Source: Limnephilus marmoratus
Lineage: Eukaryota > Arthropoda > Insecta > Trichoptera > Limnephilidae
Direction: 5' to 3'
Assembly (NCBI GenBank): GCA_917880885.1
Contig: OU862915.1
Location: forward strand, 41,114,676 to 41,178,675
DNA: 64,000 nucleotides
The position numbers and the translations under genes are program-made. This document shows, piece after piece, positions 52,641 through 63,869 of the stretch; within the stretch, counting starts at the first letter, position 1, and each line of letters starts with the position of its first letter. The notes below the pieces were generated by a model, which did no database searches, had not been told where the DNA came from, and was given only the letters and a program-made list of their open reading frames with translations.

Positions 52641-53169
52641 CAAAAAAAGTAAGTAAGACCTAAATCAAAGTAGCCAAGTGGCACCCTTTCCTGAAAGTTC
52701 CTACCCTTAAAATAACCTTTCCGAAAATAGTTGAAAGGCGAGGAATGTTTTATAAGGCAGTCAAGTAATTCAATTCGTTTGTCAAGTTTTAAAATAAATT
52801 TTGGTGCTACCCACTTTGTCGGACCGATGTTTCAATTACTCACCTGTACCACAACCTTGCTCAAAATGCGTCATTGTGAAGTAATAAAACTTTTAGATTA
52901 AATTTTTTTTTTACTTACTAGTATAAAAAAACCTTTCTAGTGCTTTCATATGGCTGGGTTGTTAAACGGTTCATCCGATTTTTTTTTGTTCTGCCTTATT
53001 GAACGTGGCACTTCAGACACCAGACAAACAATTCCTTGATAGTTTCAATATTTTCCATTTCAAGTAAAAAATAAACGTAAGTTTGTTCAAGCGACCTAAA
53101 GAACATTTAATCAAAAAGAGTTCTGCGTCACCTTCATATTTCATTAATCTTTGATTGCTATATAGAACA
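52641..53169. other. AT-rich DNA, possible Helitron 5' flank
   Basis: 52915-53000 (TATGGCTGGGTTGTTAAACG, TTCATCCGATTTTTTTTTG) resembles the 5' leader of insect Helitrons, but continuity with the element at 53170 was not shown. Confidence 0.3.
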
Positions 53170-53479
53170 GTAACACTATTTATAACTCGAGAATGACTGG
53201 ACGGATTTTGATGATCTTTGATTTGTTGGATTTGTCTCCGCCCCGGATAGCAGAATAACTATTAAAACATCGCAAAAATTCGCAAAAAGAAAGTAATGAA
53301 GAAAATTCATTTCCTCATGTATTTTGTATGGAACGAATTTTCATCATTTGAAAGAGCTGCATCAATGTTGTGTTAGGTATAATATTGAAGTTTGTATGAA
53401 ATTCAAAAATTCAAAAACATCGAATGCCAATACACTGATTGTTTTGCTTTTGTTCTTAAACATATAATGCTGCCTCTCT

Positions 53480-54480
53480 TTGTTATACACTAAATGTCAA
53501 CAGTCGAAAAGGAGTCAAACGGTGAAAGTATGTCTGCACAACTCCAGGAAAAATATTACAATCATCCAGATCTATTCATCGCCTTCACGTGCAATCCAAA
53601 ATAGATGGAAATTGTTCAACTGCTGTTCCCCGAACAAACATCAAGTGATCGGCATGACATCACCGCACGTATCTTCAAAAAAGAAATTCGGTCGCTGATG
53701 GACTACATTATAAGCATCGCGTCTTTGGGGATAATCAATGCAGGATGTATTCTATTGAGTGGCAGAAATTAGGCTTGCAGCATGTACACATTCTTATTTG
53801 GTTAGTTGAAAGAATTGGACCAGACCAAATAGATGACATTACATATATTTGCCGAGATTCCTGATCCTGAAACCGATTCAGACCTGCGTGGTATTGTTAC
53901 GAACAAAATTCACGGACCGTGTGGCTTCATCAACCGCCAATCTCCGTGCATGATCGACGGCAAGTGTTCCAAGCTTTATCCACGCGATTTGACGGCGGAA
54001 TCACTGGCAACGATGGTTATCCACTATATCGGCATCGATCACCCGATAATAACGGTAAAATTATCACAACGAAAGTGAAAGGAAATGATATCGTGGTCGA
54101 TAATACTTAGATTGTTCCCTATTTGCCACTACTTTCCAAAACAATCAAGGCGCATTACAACGTGGAGTATTGCAATTCAGTGAAGTCAATCAAATACATC
54201 TGCAAATATGTCACAAAAGGCAGCGATATGGCGGTTTTTGGCTTTTAAACTCCCAATACCAACGATGAAATGAAACGCTATCAAGTTGGTGAGTTACAAA
54301 TAGGGGTGATTTGGCGTACATTCTCATTCCCCATTCATGAACGATATCCAATTGTTGTAAATTTGGCGGTGCATCTGGAGAATGGTCAACGAGTTTATTT
54401 CATTGCATCGAATGTTGCCAAACGTGCTGAAACACCTCCAGCAACAACATTGACCAGTTTCTTTTCGATTTGACAATGCG
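53480..54480 (+). pseudogene. Helitron Rep (HUH endonuclease) region, fragmented
   Basis: Pieces in three frames: YYNHPDLFIAFTCNPK-type block near 53560, RHDITARIFKKEIRSLMDYI, AEIPDPETDSDLRGIV, IHGPCGFINRQSPCMIDGKC then SKLYPRDLTAES (53833-54078), VPYLPLLSKTIKAHYNVEYC and NSVKSIKYICKYVTKGSD (54110-54235), and RTFSFPIHERYPIVVNLAVH then LENGQRVYF (54320-54400). These follow the order of Helitron replication initiators. The HUH motif itself, where HILIWL would be expected after 53780, appears as THSYLVS-like broken coding. Many frameshifts; non-functional. Confidence 0.85.
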
Positions 54481-54509
54481 ATCTGTTTGCCCGAACGTTG
54501 CTCTGCTCT

Positions 54510-56470
54510 TAAATGCCACGTTATTATACTTGGGACGCTTCGTCGAAGAGATTTCCACGTAGGAAGCACGGCGACGTGGTTACAGATCATCCGGTTGTGC
54601 GTTCTCCTGATGCTCTTGGTCGCATTTACACAGTTCATCTAAAAAGCGATGAATGCTTCTACTTGCGGTTATTGCCGGTAAACATTCGTGGGCCGACATC
54701 GTTTGAATCACAAGTCAGTGGTGTAGTGTGCTCAATATTTCGTTTTGCATGTCAGCAGGTTAATTTGCTTAAGATACTCATTGAGACATAAAAATCGCTG
54801 AAGCAATTGTTTCTGCATCTCCAAGTCTGATACGCACATTATTTGCTATCATTATTTCGACATGTTTCCCATCGAATCCACGTAAACTATGGAACAAGCT
54901 CAAGGATGATATGTCAAAAGACATTTTACATCGAATTTGTGGCAGTTCAGGGAATCTTGATCTCAAGGTGAATGAAGATATACATTACCAGACTTTGTTT
55001 TTGATCGAAGACATGTGTTACCTCATGTGCTACAGTTTGTTAGTCAAGTTAGGAATACCAATGCCAGATCGTGGAATGAACGACACTTTCAATCAAGAAT
55101 TGTAACGTAAACGTGAATATGATCAAGATGCATTAAACCAATCAGTTTGGACGTATGTACCACTGTTGAACCCCCAACATAACGAAGTGTACGAGACGTT
55201 AATAAAGGCAATTGATGATGGAAATGGTGGCTTATTTTTTCTTGATGCGCCCGGTGGAACATTCCTCATGTCATTGATTTTGGCCACCGTTCGTGCGAGA
55301 TCCGAAATTTCTGTAGCACTCGCTTCTTCAGGAATAGCGGCCACAATGCTAGAAGGATGTCAAATGACTCATTCAGCATTGAAATTGCCGTTAAACCTTC
55401 AAACGACTGAAAAACCGATATGCAACATTACGAAACACTCAGCAATGGCTAAAGTTTTGGTAGCAAGTAAAATCATCGTCTGGGATGAATGCACAATTGC
55501 AGACAAACGCGCATTGGAAGTACTCATGAAAGATCTGCAAGTTATTTTGGAGGCGCAATGATTCTACTTTCTGGCGATTTCCACCGAACACTACCAGTCT
55601 TTCCAAGATCGACCGCTGCCGATAAAATAAATGCTTTCCTCAAATTATCGACTATGTCAAGAAACTTTAACTGAAGATAAATATGCGAGTTGCATTGCTA
55701 AACGATCCATCTGCCGAAGATTTCTCCAAGCAAATGCTTACTATCGGTAATGGCCGTGTTTCTGTCGACGAATCGAACGGATTGATTTCGTTTCCGCCGA
55801 ATTTTCGCAATTTGGTCTCAACGAAGGACGAGCTCATCAAAAAAAGTGTTCCCGAATACCATTGCTAACCACAAAAATCACAATTGATTCAGTTAACGAG
55901 TAATTCTTGCGGCAAAGGCCAAAGATGTGGATCACTTAAACTTCATAATTCAAAATCAAATCGTTGGTTGTGTAAATCTATCGACTGTGTAACAAACAAA
56001 GTCAAACAACCAACTATCCAACTAATTTTTTTAACTCATTGGATCTGCCTGGCTTGCCACCGCACAATTTACAACTGAGGTTGGCTCGGTAGTTATCGTT
56101 CTTCGACATCTAAACCAACCAAAATTATGCAACGGAACGCATTTGTAGTGAGGAAACTCATGGGCAATGTGATTCATCCGACGATAATCAAGGGAAAGTT
56201 CAAAGATAAGGAAGTTCTCATTCCGAGAATTCCAATGATCCCAACCGATATGCCATTCGAGTTCAAACGAATACAATTTCTGATTTGTCTTGCATTCGCC
56301 ATGACGATCAACAAATCATAAAGCCAATCCTTGAATTTTTATGGCTTGAATCTAGAAAATGAATTTTTCTCTCACGGTCAATTATAGGTAGCATGTTCGC
56401 GTATCGGCCAACTTTTTTGTTCAGTTAGTTAGTTCTCTTAGTTGTTTCTCGCACCTGACAATAAAAGAAA
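54510..56470 (+). pseudogene. Helitron PIF1-like helicase region, Walker A deleted
   Basis: Blocks: YYTWDASSKRFPRRKHG and HPVVRSPDALGRIYTVHLKS (54513-54700), NPQHNEVYETLIKAIDDGNG, then GGLFFLDAPGGTFLMSLILA (55166-55290), where the family has GGTGKTFL: the codons for GKT are missing. Then WDECTIADKRALEVL (Walker B variant), LLSGDFHRTLPVFPRSTAAD, ALLNDPSAEDFSKQML, and KPTKIMQRNAFVVRKL with IPMIPTDMPFEFKRIQF and AFAMTINKS near the C-terminus. Loss of the phosphate-binding lysine alone abolishes ATP hydrolysis. Frameshifts and stops separate the blocks. Confidence 0.85.
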
Positions 56471-56861
56471 AATGTCGTATATCACAAGGTGCTTCAATGA
56501 AGGGAATCGAACCAAGTGCAACCCATCCAGCAAATAGCTTAACAGAAAGTAGTACAATAATGCCATGTGAGTCATTTTGATTCGCTCTAATAAAGCAAAT
56601 GACTTGCTGCCACGTGGATTACAATTCTTAATTCATTGTGAGTATTTATTTTAACTTTAAAAAAATTAAATTAATTCAGCTAATTAGTTAACACAACAGT
56701 TATTAATTCTGAGCCGGTACAAAGTTCGCCGGGTCAGCTAGTAAAGAAATAAAACAAGAGAGTCTTCCGAATAATTTGCCTTAAAGAGAGTAATATTGTG
56801 AATAATAATATAAATTCATCATCAGAACGATTCGCGCAACAACGAACGGAACTTTCGGGCT

Positions 56862-56985
56862 GGTGAACGTGACTACGTGACCAACGTGACCATCGTGACC
56901 AATATGGCTGATGTGCCCAACTTAGTCGACGCGGCTAACTTGAACGATGTGGCTATCGTGTCTAGCGTGGCCAACGTGGTCAACG
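56862..56985. repeat. 9-bp-period repeat, block 1
   Basis: About 13 degenerate units of the type GTGACCAAC or GTGGCTAAC in one register. Followed by CAACGGCTTTCAACAATGCA and ATGGACT, a flank that also follows block 2. Confidence 0.8.
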
Positions 56986-57111
56986 GCTTTCAACAATGCA
57001 ATGGACTCTGGAGGAAATATATATAATAATACATTAAAATTACTCATTGTGGTCAACTATATCACTTTCTGGAAAATAGTTTTCCATACTTGCTTCATGT
57101 CCTAGGACCTA

Positions 57112-57430
57112 GCATGCCATCGTGCGAACGTGGCTAATGTGGCCAACGTGACCAACATGACCAAAACGACTAACTTGTCTAACGTGGTGACCAAAATGAC
57201 TTCATTGATCAATGTAACCAACGTAGAAAACTTGGTCAATGTGGCTAAAGTAGCAAACGTGACTAATGTGGCCAACGTGACCAACGAAGCTAATGTGAAC
57301 AAAGTGATGAACTTGAGCAATGTGACCAACGTGGCAACTTTGAACAATGTGGCTAACTTGGCCAAGGTGGTCAACGTGATAAACGTGACCAACGTGACCA
57401 ACATTGCCATCCTGGTTAACGTTTCCAATG
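57112..57430. repeat. 9-bp-period repeat, block 2, open on both strands
   Basis: About 34 degenerate nine-base units (GTGACCAAC, GTGGCCAAC, GTAGCAAAC). Because nine is three codons, the plus strand is open for 110 codons (57130-57462) reading V-T-N / V-A-N triplets, and the minus strand for 108 codons (57102-57428) reading T-L-V triplets. The 3' flank (TTTCCAATGGCTATCTACAA, TGCAATGAACT) matches the flank of block 1, so a unit of about 400 bp was duplicated. Not a credible protein; probably a satellite-like array. Confidence 0.85.
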
Positions 57431-58911
57431 GCTATCTACAATGCAATGAACTTATAAATTAAAACTAACTTATTATGGTCAAATATTTTCTGTACTCGCT
57501 ACACGCCCTACCCAGGGGGGTTCTTCTAGTTTTATTCACGTAGCTTTGAACAAATCTTCTCAGATGAAATAGCTCATGTGCGTATTCGCACGCTGTCCGC
57601 TAGACACATATTCTTTTACGATTTTTCTAGGAATGTTCCTTGCAAAAATATAAAATGTTTACGTTATTTTTTGAGGGGACATGAATCCTAGCCGTGACTT
57701 AGCACTGGTCTGATAAGGTGAATTAAACTGATGTTGAAGATTAACGTTTTTCCATTGTGTATAGGAGTACCGGTAGATCTATTATTAAATAAACATCACT
57801 AAATAACGAAGTCATTTATAGCTAAAAAGATATTTGATACAATTAAAAACATAAGTAACCATAATACGTCGATAGAGTTCCGACCAGAATAATATTTTCT
57901 TTTTTTATTTCGATTGAAACCCGTTATATTGCCGGTTTTCACAACTGTGCCGACTTGCTACCTTTTTTGAAACAGCTCTGAATTGGAAATTTTACAATTC
58001 GTAATAGAAAGTTTTTGATTATTTTGGTTTTTATGTGCTTTTATTATACTGAAGGTTTTTTTTATCATATAAATTATTTTTATGGAAAAAATGTTTATCA
58101 TACAATTAGTAAAATCACACAGCACTTCATGATTACTTTTCGATGTAAAAAAGACAGTGTTGCACAATACTCCTCTCTTGGAAAATGACGAGATGGTTAG
58201 TTAGTTCGTTATTTAGATTTCGTAAAACTAATTAGCTTTCATCAATTAACACGGATTTATATTGCATTTTCTCTGTTACTCCCAAAGGTAAATAAAGCAA
58301 GAAAAACCGAAATACTTAAACTTAGACATTACGGTCTGAATCTCCTCTGTTTTCGCCGTACAAAAAACCTCTCCGTCGCACTTTATCCTGTATTTTTTCG
58401 GTTGTTTTTAATTAAATGAAGTTTTCTTACTTGGTCGGTGGGTTCCCTCTTTGCGCCCAGACGACATTAGGGATAAAGTTTGTTTTATTCGCCGAGAACT
58501 TCCATCAAAATCGGTTTTACAACGTAGAAAGTTGTCGACACCGGGACCTTGTTACGAATGGGCCGCCCTAACTTTCAGATGGACCTTTCTAAGTTTGAAG
58601 GAGAAAAAATGATATTGTATCGAGCCAGTTATACGGATGTTCAATTTATTTCATGATTTTGAAATAAAAATATGTTCTTACCTACTATAGATAAAACAAA
58701 ATACATGATAATATTTTCGGAATTTTTATATATTATACGGTACCTACACATAAATTTCGACGCGTAGCATATGTTTTTGATTTATTTTATCCGAAAAATT
58801 AAGTAAATAAGAACAATAAAATGTAGATGTTAAGTTAAAGTGATTGTATTCCTGTTTATTTCAATTTCACTGCACAATTTGACTACCAATCATGTGGTCA
58901 CATTTCCAAAT
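57431..58911. other. AT-rich DNA, nothing recognised
   Basis: No family was recognised in 1.5 kb. Possible intergenic or intronic DNA. Confidence 0.3.
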
Positions 58912-59269
58912 CCTAGCGTGCGCAAATATATTTTATTTGATGAAGTTCTGTGAAGCAAAAAGGTTTGAGGGGTGGATAGGAATCTGGGAGTCATTGGGTC
59001 CAGACATAATGAACGTAAGATTCCAACCTCCCACTGCAGTGCAAAACGATGTTCCGAGAGATAAAAGGTCTCCCTTAACCAGTCTCTCCCGATCTAGCCT
59101 GCTTAGTTGTTGGTGGGCAGAGGCATCCGCCGCCCAGTCCTGAACAAACCTCTCCCCATGAATCCGGGCACCCCTGCTGAGTCACCAAACGCAGCGAACC
59201 AAAGAGGTATTTATTATTCAATAAATGGTTCGCGGGTGGCGGTAACCACACTCGCCTCTTAAATTGAAA
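58912..59269 (-). repeat. Repeat X, copy 6, next to a SINE tail
   Basis: 58912-58945 is the SINE tail (GCGTGCGCAAATATATTTTA, plus strand). The minus strand from 59269 reads CAATTTAAGAGGCGAGTGTG, CGAACCATTTATTGAATAAT, GGGGTGCCCGGATTCATGGG, GATCGGGAGAGACTGGTTAA and onward in X order to about 58955. Confidence 0.72.
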
Positions 59270-59309
59270 TATTTTTAATGGTTTTTGTTGTGTTTGGTTA
59301 CTAGATCTG

Positions 59310-59366
59310 AAAAGCAAGGTACCTAGCTTCCTCTTCTCCATCTTCTTCCCTTCTCACTTCTCAAAG
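59310..59366 (+). repeat. Repeat Y copy 4, left part (split by hAT)
   Basis: The pyrimidine-rich CTTCCTCTTCTCCATCTTCT block of repeat Y stops at the hAT insertion and resumes at 61398 with AGCCTCACAACATAGCC. Confidence 0.55.
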
Positions 59367-61389
59367 CAGGGGTGGGGAACCTGCGGCCCGCGGGCCGCAT
59401 GCGGCCCGCGAGGCCTTTTGGTGCGGCCCGCGGGCAATTTTGATGCGGCCCGCTGAAAGAACCACAAAAAATTACACGGAATGGGGTGATTTTTTTACGG
59501 TGCTTCAGATGCATTTTTAAGACGTTATTACAACATCGTTACCAGCAAGAAGTTTAGATACAAATATAAACGTGATAAAATCTCCCATTTTACTTTTTTT
59601 ATATTTTTTATTGTGAAACGATATATAGTGAAATTCCATCGGAACTTTTTCTTGTACGGGACAGTCCCGGTATTTCAGGATTGATAGCAACTCTGTTTGG
59701 AGGGGAATCTTAGGCTGTCTGTAATAAACATTATTTTGTAGTCATCGTTGCGGAAGTAAAGTGGATAGTAAATCAATAAAATGCTATTAATGACGACTAC
59801 GAAGAAAAGAAAAGTTGAAGCCGAGTGAAACGTGAAATCATTTGAAACTAAATTAAGGCTGTGGAAAGTAACTAGAAAAGAATAACAAAACGCATTTTTC
59901 AGCACTGCAAGGACAAAAGCGACGATGAACTGAAAGCTAAATATAACTATCTCCCCAAATAATGTCAGGAATCACTCGTTATATTAAGTCAAGCACGTCC
60001 CTTAACATTTTGTATACATATAATACAAACATTAATGCCTTAATAATTGCCACACTTCTGGCATAAAAAAATCATTAGACCTAATTTATTGTAATTAGTT
60101 AAATAAATATAAAATTATATTGCGGACAATAAATATGCTACAAAATGTAGAAAAACCATTAACGTAATCAGGAGTGCAATTCAAATTAAGCTGGTTGACT
60201 AGTGGAGTCCTATGTAGATTCATTCTAAAGGTAAAACCAATCTTATGTTCACAATGCAAATTCCTGTTGCGGATTCATCTGCTAACCCTAACGCATTTCG
60301 AAGGTAAAACCATTTTGGTATTCTAGGTGCAGTATTAATTAAAGCTGGGGAATTCGCTCTGACGTAAAAATCAGTTTTGTGTTAAAAATGCAATAAAAAA
60401 TTTCCATGTGTGGTTTCGTCTGCTAACGCAGACTAGCATTTTCAGTCTGCTAGCATTTTGTAAAAACCCGTACTCGTTTTTGAAGTGCATTTATAAAATT
60501 CTAGTTGCTGCCAGTATTAGAGAAAAGCCATTTTCATGTACTCCGTAAAATGGCTACACCAGTAGTTTTAAGTCTCGGCGTACAGATTCACTCTATAACT
60601 GAAACCAGTTCTGTGTTTAGAATGAAACGAAAAAGTTCCAGGTGGGGTTTCATTTTTTAACACATTCCACGTGTTAGAAGTGCATTTATAAAATTCTAGT
60701 TGCGTACTTTGTGCTGCCAGATTGGAGAAAAGCCATTTTCATGTTCTGAGTGGAGTTTTAATTCCCCACGTTAAAACTCACTTTATAAATAAAACCAGTT
60801 CTGTGTTTAGAATGCAACGAAAAAATTCCAGGTGGGGTTTTATCTCGCTAACGCATTTAGTAAGAAACCATTCTCGTTTGTGAAGTGCAGTTATAAATTT
60901 GTAGTTGCTTATATGCTGCCAGTATTGGAGGAAAGAAATTTCACGTTCTGAGTATAGTTTTAATTCCCCGCGTACAGATTCAACCGATAATCAAAACCCG
61001 TTATGTGTTAAGAATGCAACGAAAACGCATCAGGTGTGAATTCATTTGCTGACTTATTTCTTATGATGGAAGTGCATTTATAAAATTCTTGTTTCATAAT
61101 TTATGCCAGAATTAGAGGAAAGCCATTTTAATGTTCTAAATGTAGTTGTAATTCCCCGCATGCAAATTTTATCTAAATTGAAACTATTTCCTTGTTCAGA
61201 ATGCAACGAAAAATTTCAGTTGTGGTTTCATCTGATGATGAATTTTGACGGAAACCATTCTCGTGTTCAAAGTGCAGTTATAAAATTCTGGTTGCAGACT
61301 ATGTGCAGCCAGATTTTTAGGAAAACCATTTGCATGTTCTGAGTGAACATCCAAATGGCCCGCGATGCTAAAAAGGTTCCCCACCCCTG
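59367..61389. mobile_element. hAT transposon, 2.0 kb, with internal tandem array
   Basis: Left end CAGGGGTGGGGAACCTGCGG, right end in reverse CAGGGGTGGGGAACCTTTTT; 8-mers TCTCAAAG and ACCTAAAG flank it (five of eight agree), consistent with an aged 8-bp duplication inside repeat Y. The first 90 bp are strikingly GC-rich (CCGCGGGCCGCATGCGGCCC). Around 59790-59930 the plus strand retains traces that may be a hAT transposase N-terminus (KKRKVEAE, then SFETKLRLWK and AFFSTARTKAT) interrupted by stops. The catalytic core is absent. Confidence 0.82.
60190..61360. repeat. Tandem array, about 200-bp unit, inside the hAT element
   Basis: The marker GTGCATTTATAAAATTCT or GTGCAGTTATAAAATTCT recurs at about 60485, 60680, 60885, 61071 and 61271, giving unit lengths of 186-205 bp. 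Each unit also has TGCCAGTATTGGAG-like, AAAGCCATTTTCATGTTCTG, TTTTAATTCCCC, and GAATGCAACGAAAAA blocks. A more diverged unit precedes at about 60240. The array makes up more than half of the element. Confidence 0.85.
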
Positions 61390-61397
61390 ACCTAAAG

Positions 61398-61460
61398 CCT
61401 CACAACATAGCCTAAATGACGATGTCATGGTATCGCTGGGTCCTGATGGTTTGAAACAGT
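61398..61460 (+). repeat. Repeat Y copy 4, right part
   Basis: AGCCTCACAACATAGCC then a diverged core (GACGATGTCATGGTATCGCT) continue the Y copy interrupted at 59366. Confidence 0.5.
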
Positions 61461-62589
61461 TGAGGCAGAATAGTTCGATAATTAAAATTGCTCTATCAAT
61501 CGAATAGTAATAACGGACCAGAGACGGTTGAAATTTAAGAATTCGGCCGACGACAACTCTGACGCCGCGCGCAAAACCGTTTCCATACGTGAAGTTTGCA
61601 TACATACTTTTGTAATTGAACTGAATTAACAATGGCGCCGACAGATCGCGCCACTTCCGATAGTAGATTGCGTGACTAGCATCCCCTGGCAGGCGTTAAT
61701 ATATGGAGAGATTGACGATAATATGATTAGTATTATAACTGGCAATTGTGGTTTCTACCTCGCATCTATATATTACATACGACGTCATTGCCTGTCGCGG
61801 TTTCTTTGTCCCAGTGACTAGCTGACATCCGGATCCGCGGAACCAGCTATTTTTGAAACCAGTACCTATTGGATTTATAAAACCCAAACTGAGCGAAGCC
61901 GAACCAAAAGCCGCCCGCAAACCGGCGGAGCGGGTTTTTAACTGCTAGTTATAATTATATTGCGATTGTCAAGGAATATCGAAAGAAAGATCAAAAGAAA
62001 CACACTTTATATACTATTCACACACTTTATGTACTATTTCTACAGACGTGAACTGTGGCGAAAAAAATGACAATTGGGTCAATTGAAGTTTCATCGATCG
62101 AACTTTTACTCACATGTCGATGACGTTAGCACATTTATTTTTAGGCGGTAATGTAAAAATGTATTTGTAGTTGAATCAATTTAAAGAGATTCTTCCTTGT
62201 GTTTGTAGTGCACTAAATCGTGGAACTACAGCGGGGACTGCGAGTCTCTGTTCAATTTATTCCCGAAATGGTTTGAATCATTATTGGTGAGCACAAATTC
62301 ATTCAAAACTCCTTTCTTTAAAATGATTTTCCTATAATATTTTATGAAGAAAAAACATTCTTCACTTATCAAATTTGTTTTGACACCTTTCAATCTATAT
62401 TTGAGAGGTCCATCAATCATAAATCAACTTCACGACAAACAACTGACGCACCCCGTAATGGATGGAAAAAATATTGTCACTATGTTTCCACCGTATTTAC
62501 GGAGCTCGTTTTTTTTGCCAAAGAATATTATTTTTACATAAGAATATTTTCCAACCGAAAGTAATATTTCTTGGAAAACTAATAACACT
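61461..62589. other. Mixed DNA, nothing recognised
   Basis: A locally GC-richer patch (61540-61930) holds only short frames. No family was recognised. Confidence 0.3.
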
Positions 62590-62755
62590 ACAGTAGGAGG
62601 GATGATTAATGAGTCTGCTACTCCTGGACATACTGATACACAAATTCCTTCCCATCCCTTTTACCCTTTTCGGTTCCATAACTTCCTCTCCTGTTTTTCT
62701 TTAAAAAGACCCTCCACTCAGTATCCACAAAGATGACACAGGCCCAGAGGGAAAA
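62590..62755 (+). repeat. Repeat X, copy 7 (3' part)
   Basis: GTAGGAGGGATGATTAATGA, CTACTCCTGGACATACTGAT, AAAAAGACCCTCCACTCAGT and AGGCCCAGAGGGAAAATATT follow the X 3' order. Confidence 0.68.
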
Positions 62756-62924
62756 TATTTTAAAAATGAAAAAAGAACAAAAAAAATGTTTCTGCTCAAA
62801 ATCTCAAGAAAAAAAATTTAATAAACTACACTGAAAGTAAAATTTAAATTTATGTTAAAAATGATATTGTTTATCGAAAAAAAATATATTTTTCTAAGAA
62901 AAATTAACATAAGACAGATCTCTA

Positions 62925-63270
62925 TATATAATATATATTATACACTTAAAAATAAAGTAACTTTGTTAGTCCCGTGTGCGTTTCTCTACCATTAATCCGA
63001 TTCCGATGAAACTTTGGTGATTTGTTGTGCGCATGCCTGCGACCGGTTCTATAAATAATGGTAAGCTCTGGCGTTATGCTATTAGTTTATATATCATTCA
63101 TCTAATTGCGCTGAAACTTTGATGATTTCTTGTGCGCACACCCGCGATGGTTTTCCATGAATGACAATGAGCTTTGGGGTTATGAAATTTGTTCAAATTT
63201 TACAATAGGTGGCGCGCGAGTTGTTTGAATAATGCGTGTACCTCGAAGAATTTATCGGAAGGGTGGGAAG
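62925..63270 (+). repeat. Helitron-type dispersed repeat H, copy 4
   Basis: TCTATATATAATATATATTA, then TTAGTCCCGTGTGCGTTTCT and CGATTCCGATGAAACTTTGG, resemble a Helitron 5' end. Two tandem sub-blocks both contain GATTT(C/G)TTGTGCGCA(C/T) and an AATGAC/GTAAGCTCTGG string, followed by AGGTGGCGCGCGAGTTGTTT and a G/A-rich run. Confidence 0.55.
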
Positions 63271-63869
63271 GCGGGGAAACCAAAAATATGTGTAGGTATC
63301 CATAAGCACGTATAATTAATACAAAAACACTTTCTTTCTTTATGTGGAATTGCAACGCATGCCGGTACGCGCTAGTACAACATAAATTAATACTAAATAA
63401 TATGTTTTTCCTGGGCACACTTAACGGTCAGCCCTCAAATATACACTCTTTGTAGTCTGCTGACACTAGAAATACTAAGAATCTTTTAAAGATGTTATAT
63501 CAAAGAATAACGTTTCCTTTTAGTTATTTTTTTCTTTCAGCTTCCATTTTGAATTACGATGAACTAAATAATTATATCTTTCCTAAATTTTCAGAATCAG
63601 GTAACTTGCTTCATCATTTCTTACTAGGAATTTCCTTTCTCACTACTACATTATTAAAATAATTAGCTCTCTACTCTCACTCACTTATCTCTTGCAAAGT
63701 GGCGTAATTCTTTGCTATCTAGTTATATTTTGTTGAGACATTCATAGATGGTGCTCACTCGGTTTTTAGCCGAATCCTTACGAGCGCTCCCAAGCGTAGC
63801 TTGTACGGAGCGAGCGGAGCCATTCATTCCACTGACTTTTATAATTATTTTCCGGTATTCAGTTCGGTA
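63271..63869. other. AT-rich DNA, nothing recognised
   Basis: No feature was recognised. Confidence 0.3.

Larger units (their letters stand above)
53170..56741 (+). mobile_element. Autonomous-type Helitron, decayed
   Basis: Order: 5' leader (ACTCGAGAATGACTGGACGG), Rep region, helicase region, and the 3' terminus GCCGGGTCAGCTAG (56728-56741) followed by T, preceded by a hairpin (GAGCCGG with CCGGGTC). Terminal A/T insertion, Rep plus PIF1-like helicase and no target duplication define Helitrons, which move by rolling-circle replication. The copy at 43330-43984 shares both ends. The coding region is broken throughout. Confidence 0.88.

Noticed and set aside
57130..57462. 110-codon open frame reading V-T-N/V-A-N triplets, with a 108-codon open frame on the opposite strand
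   Set aside because: Both frames follow from the nine-base repeat period. A periodic repeat without stop codons is open by construction, so I do not call a protein.
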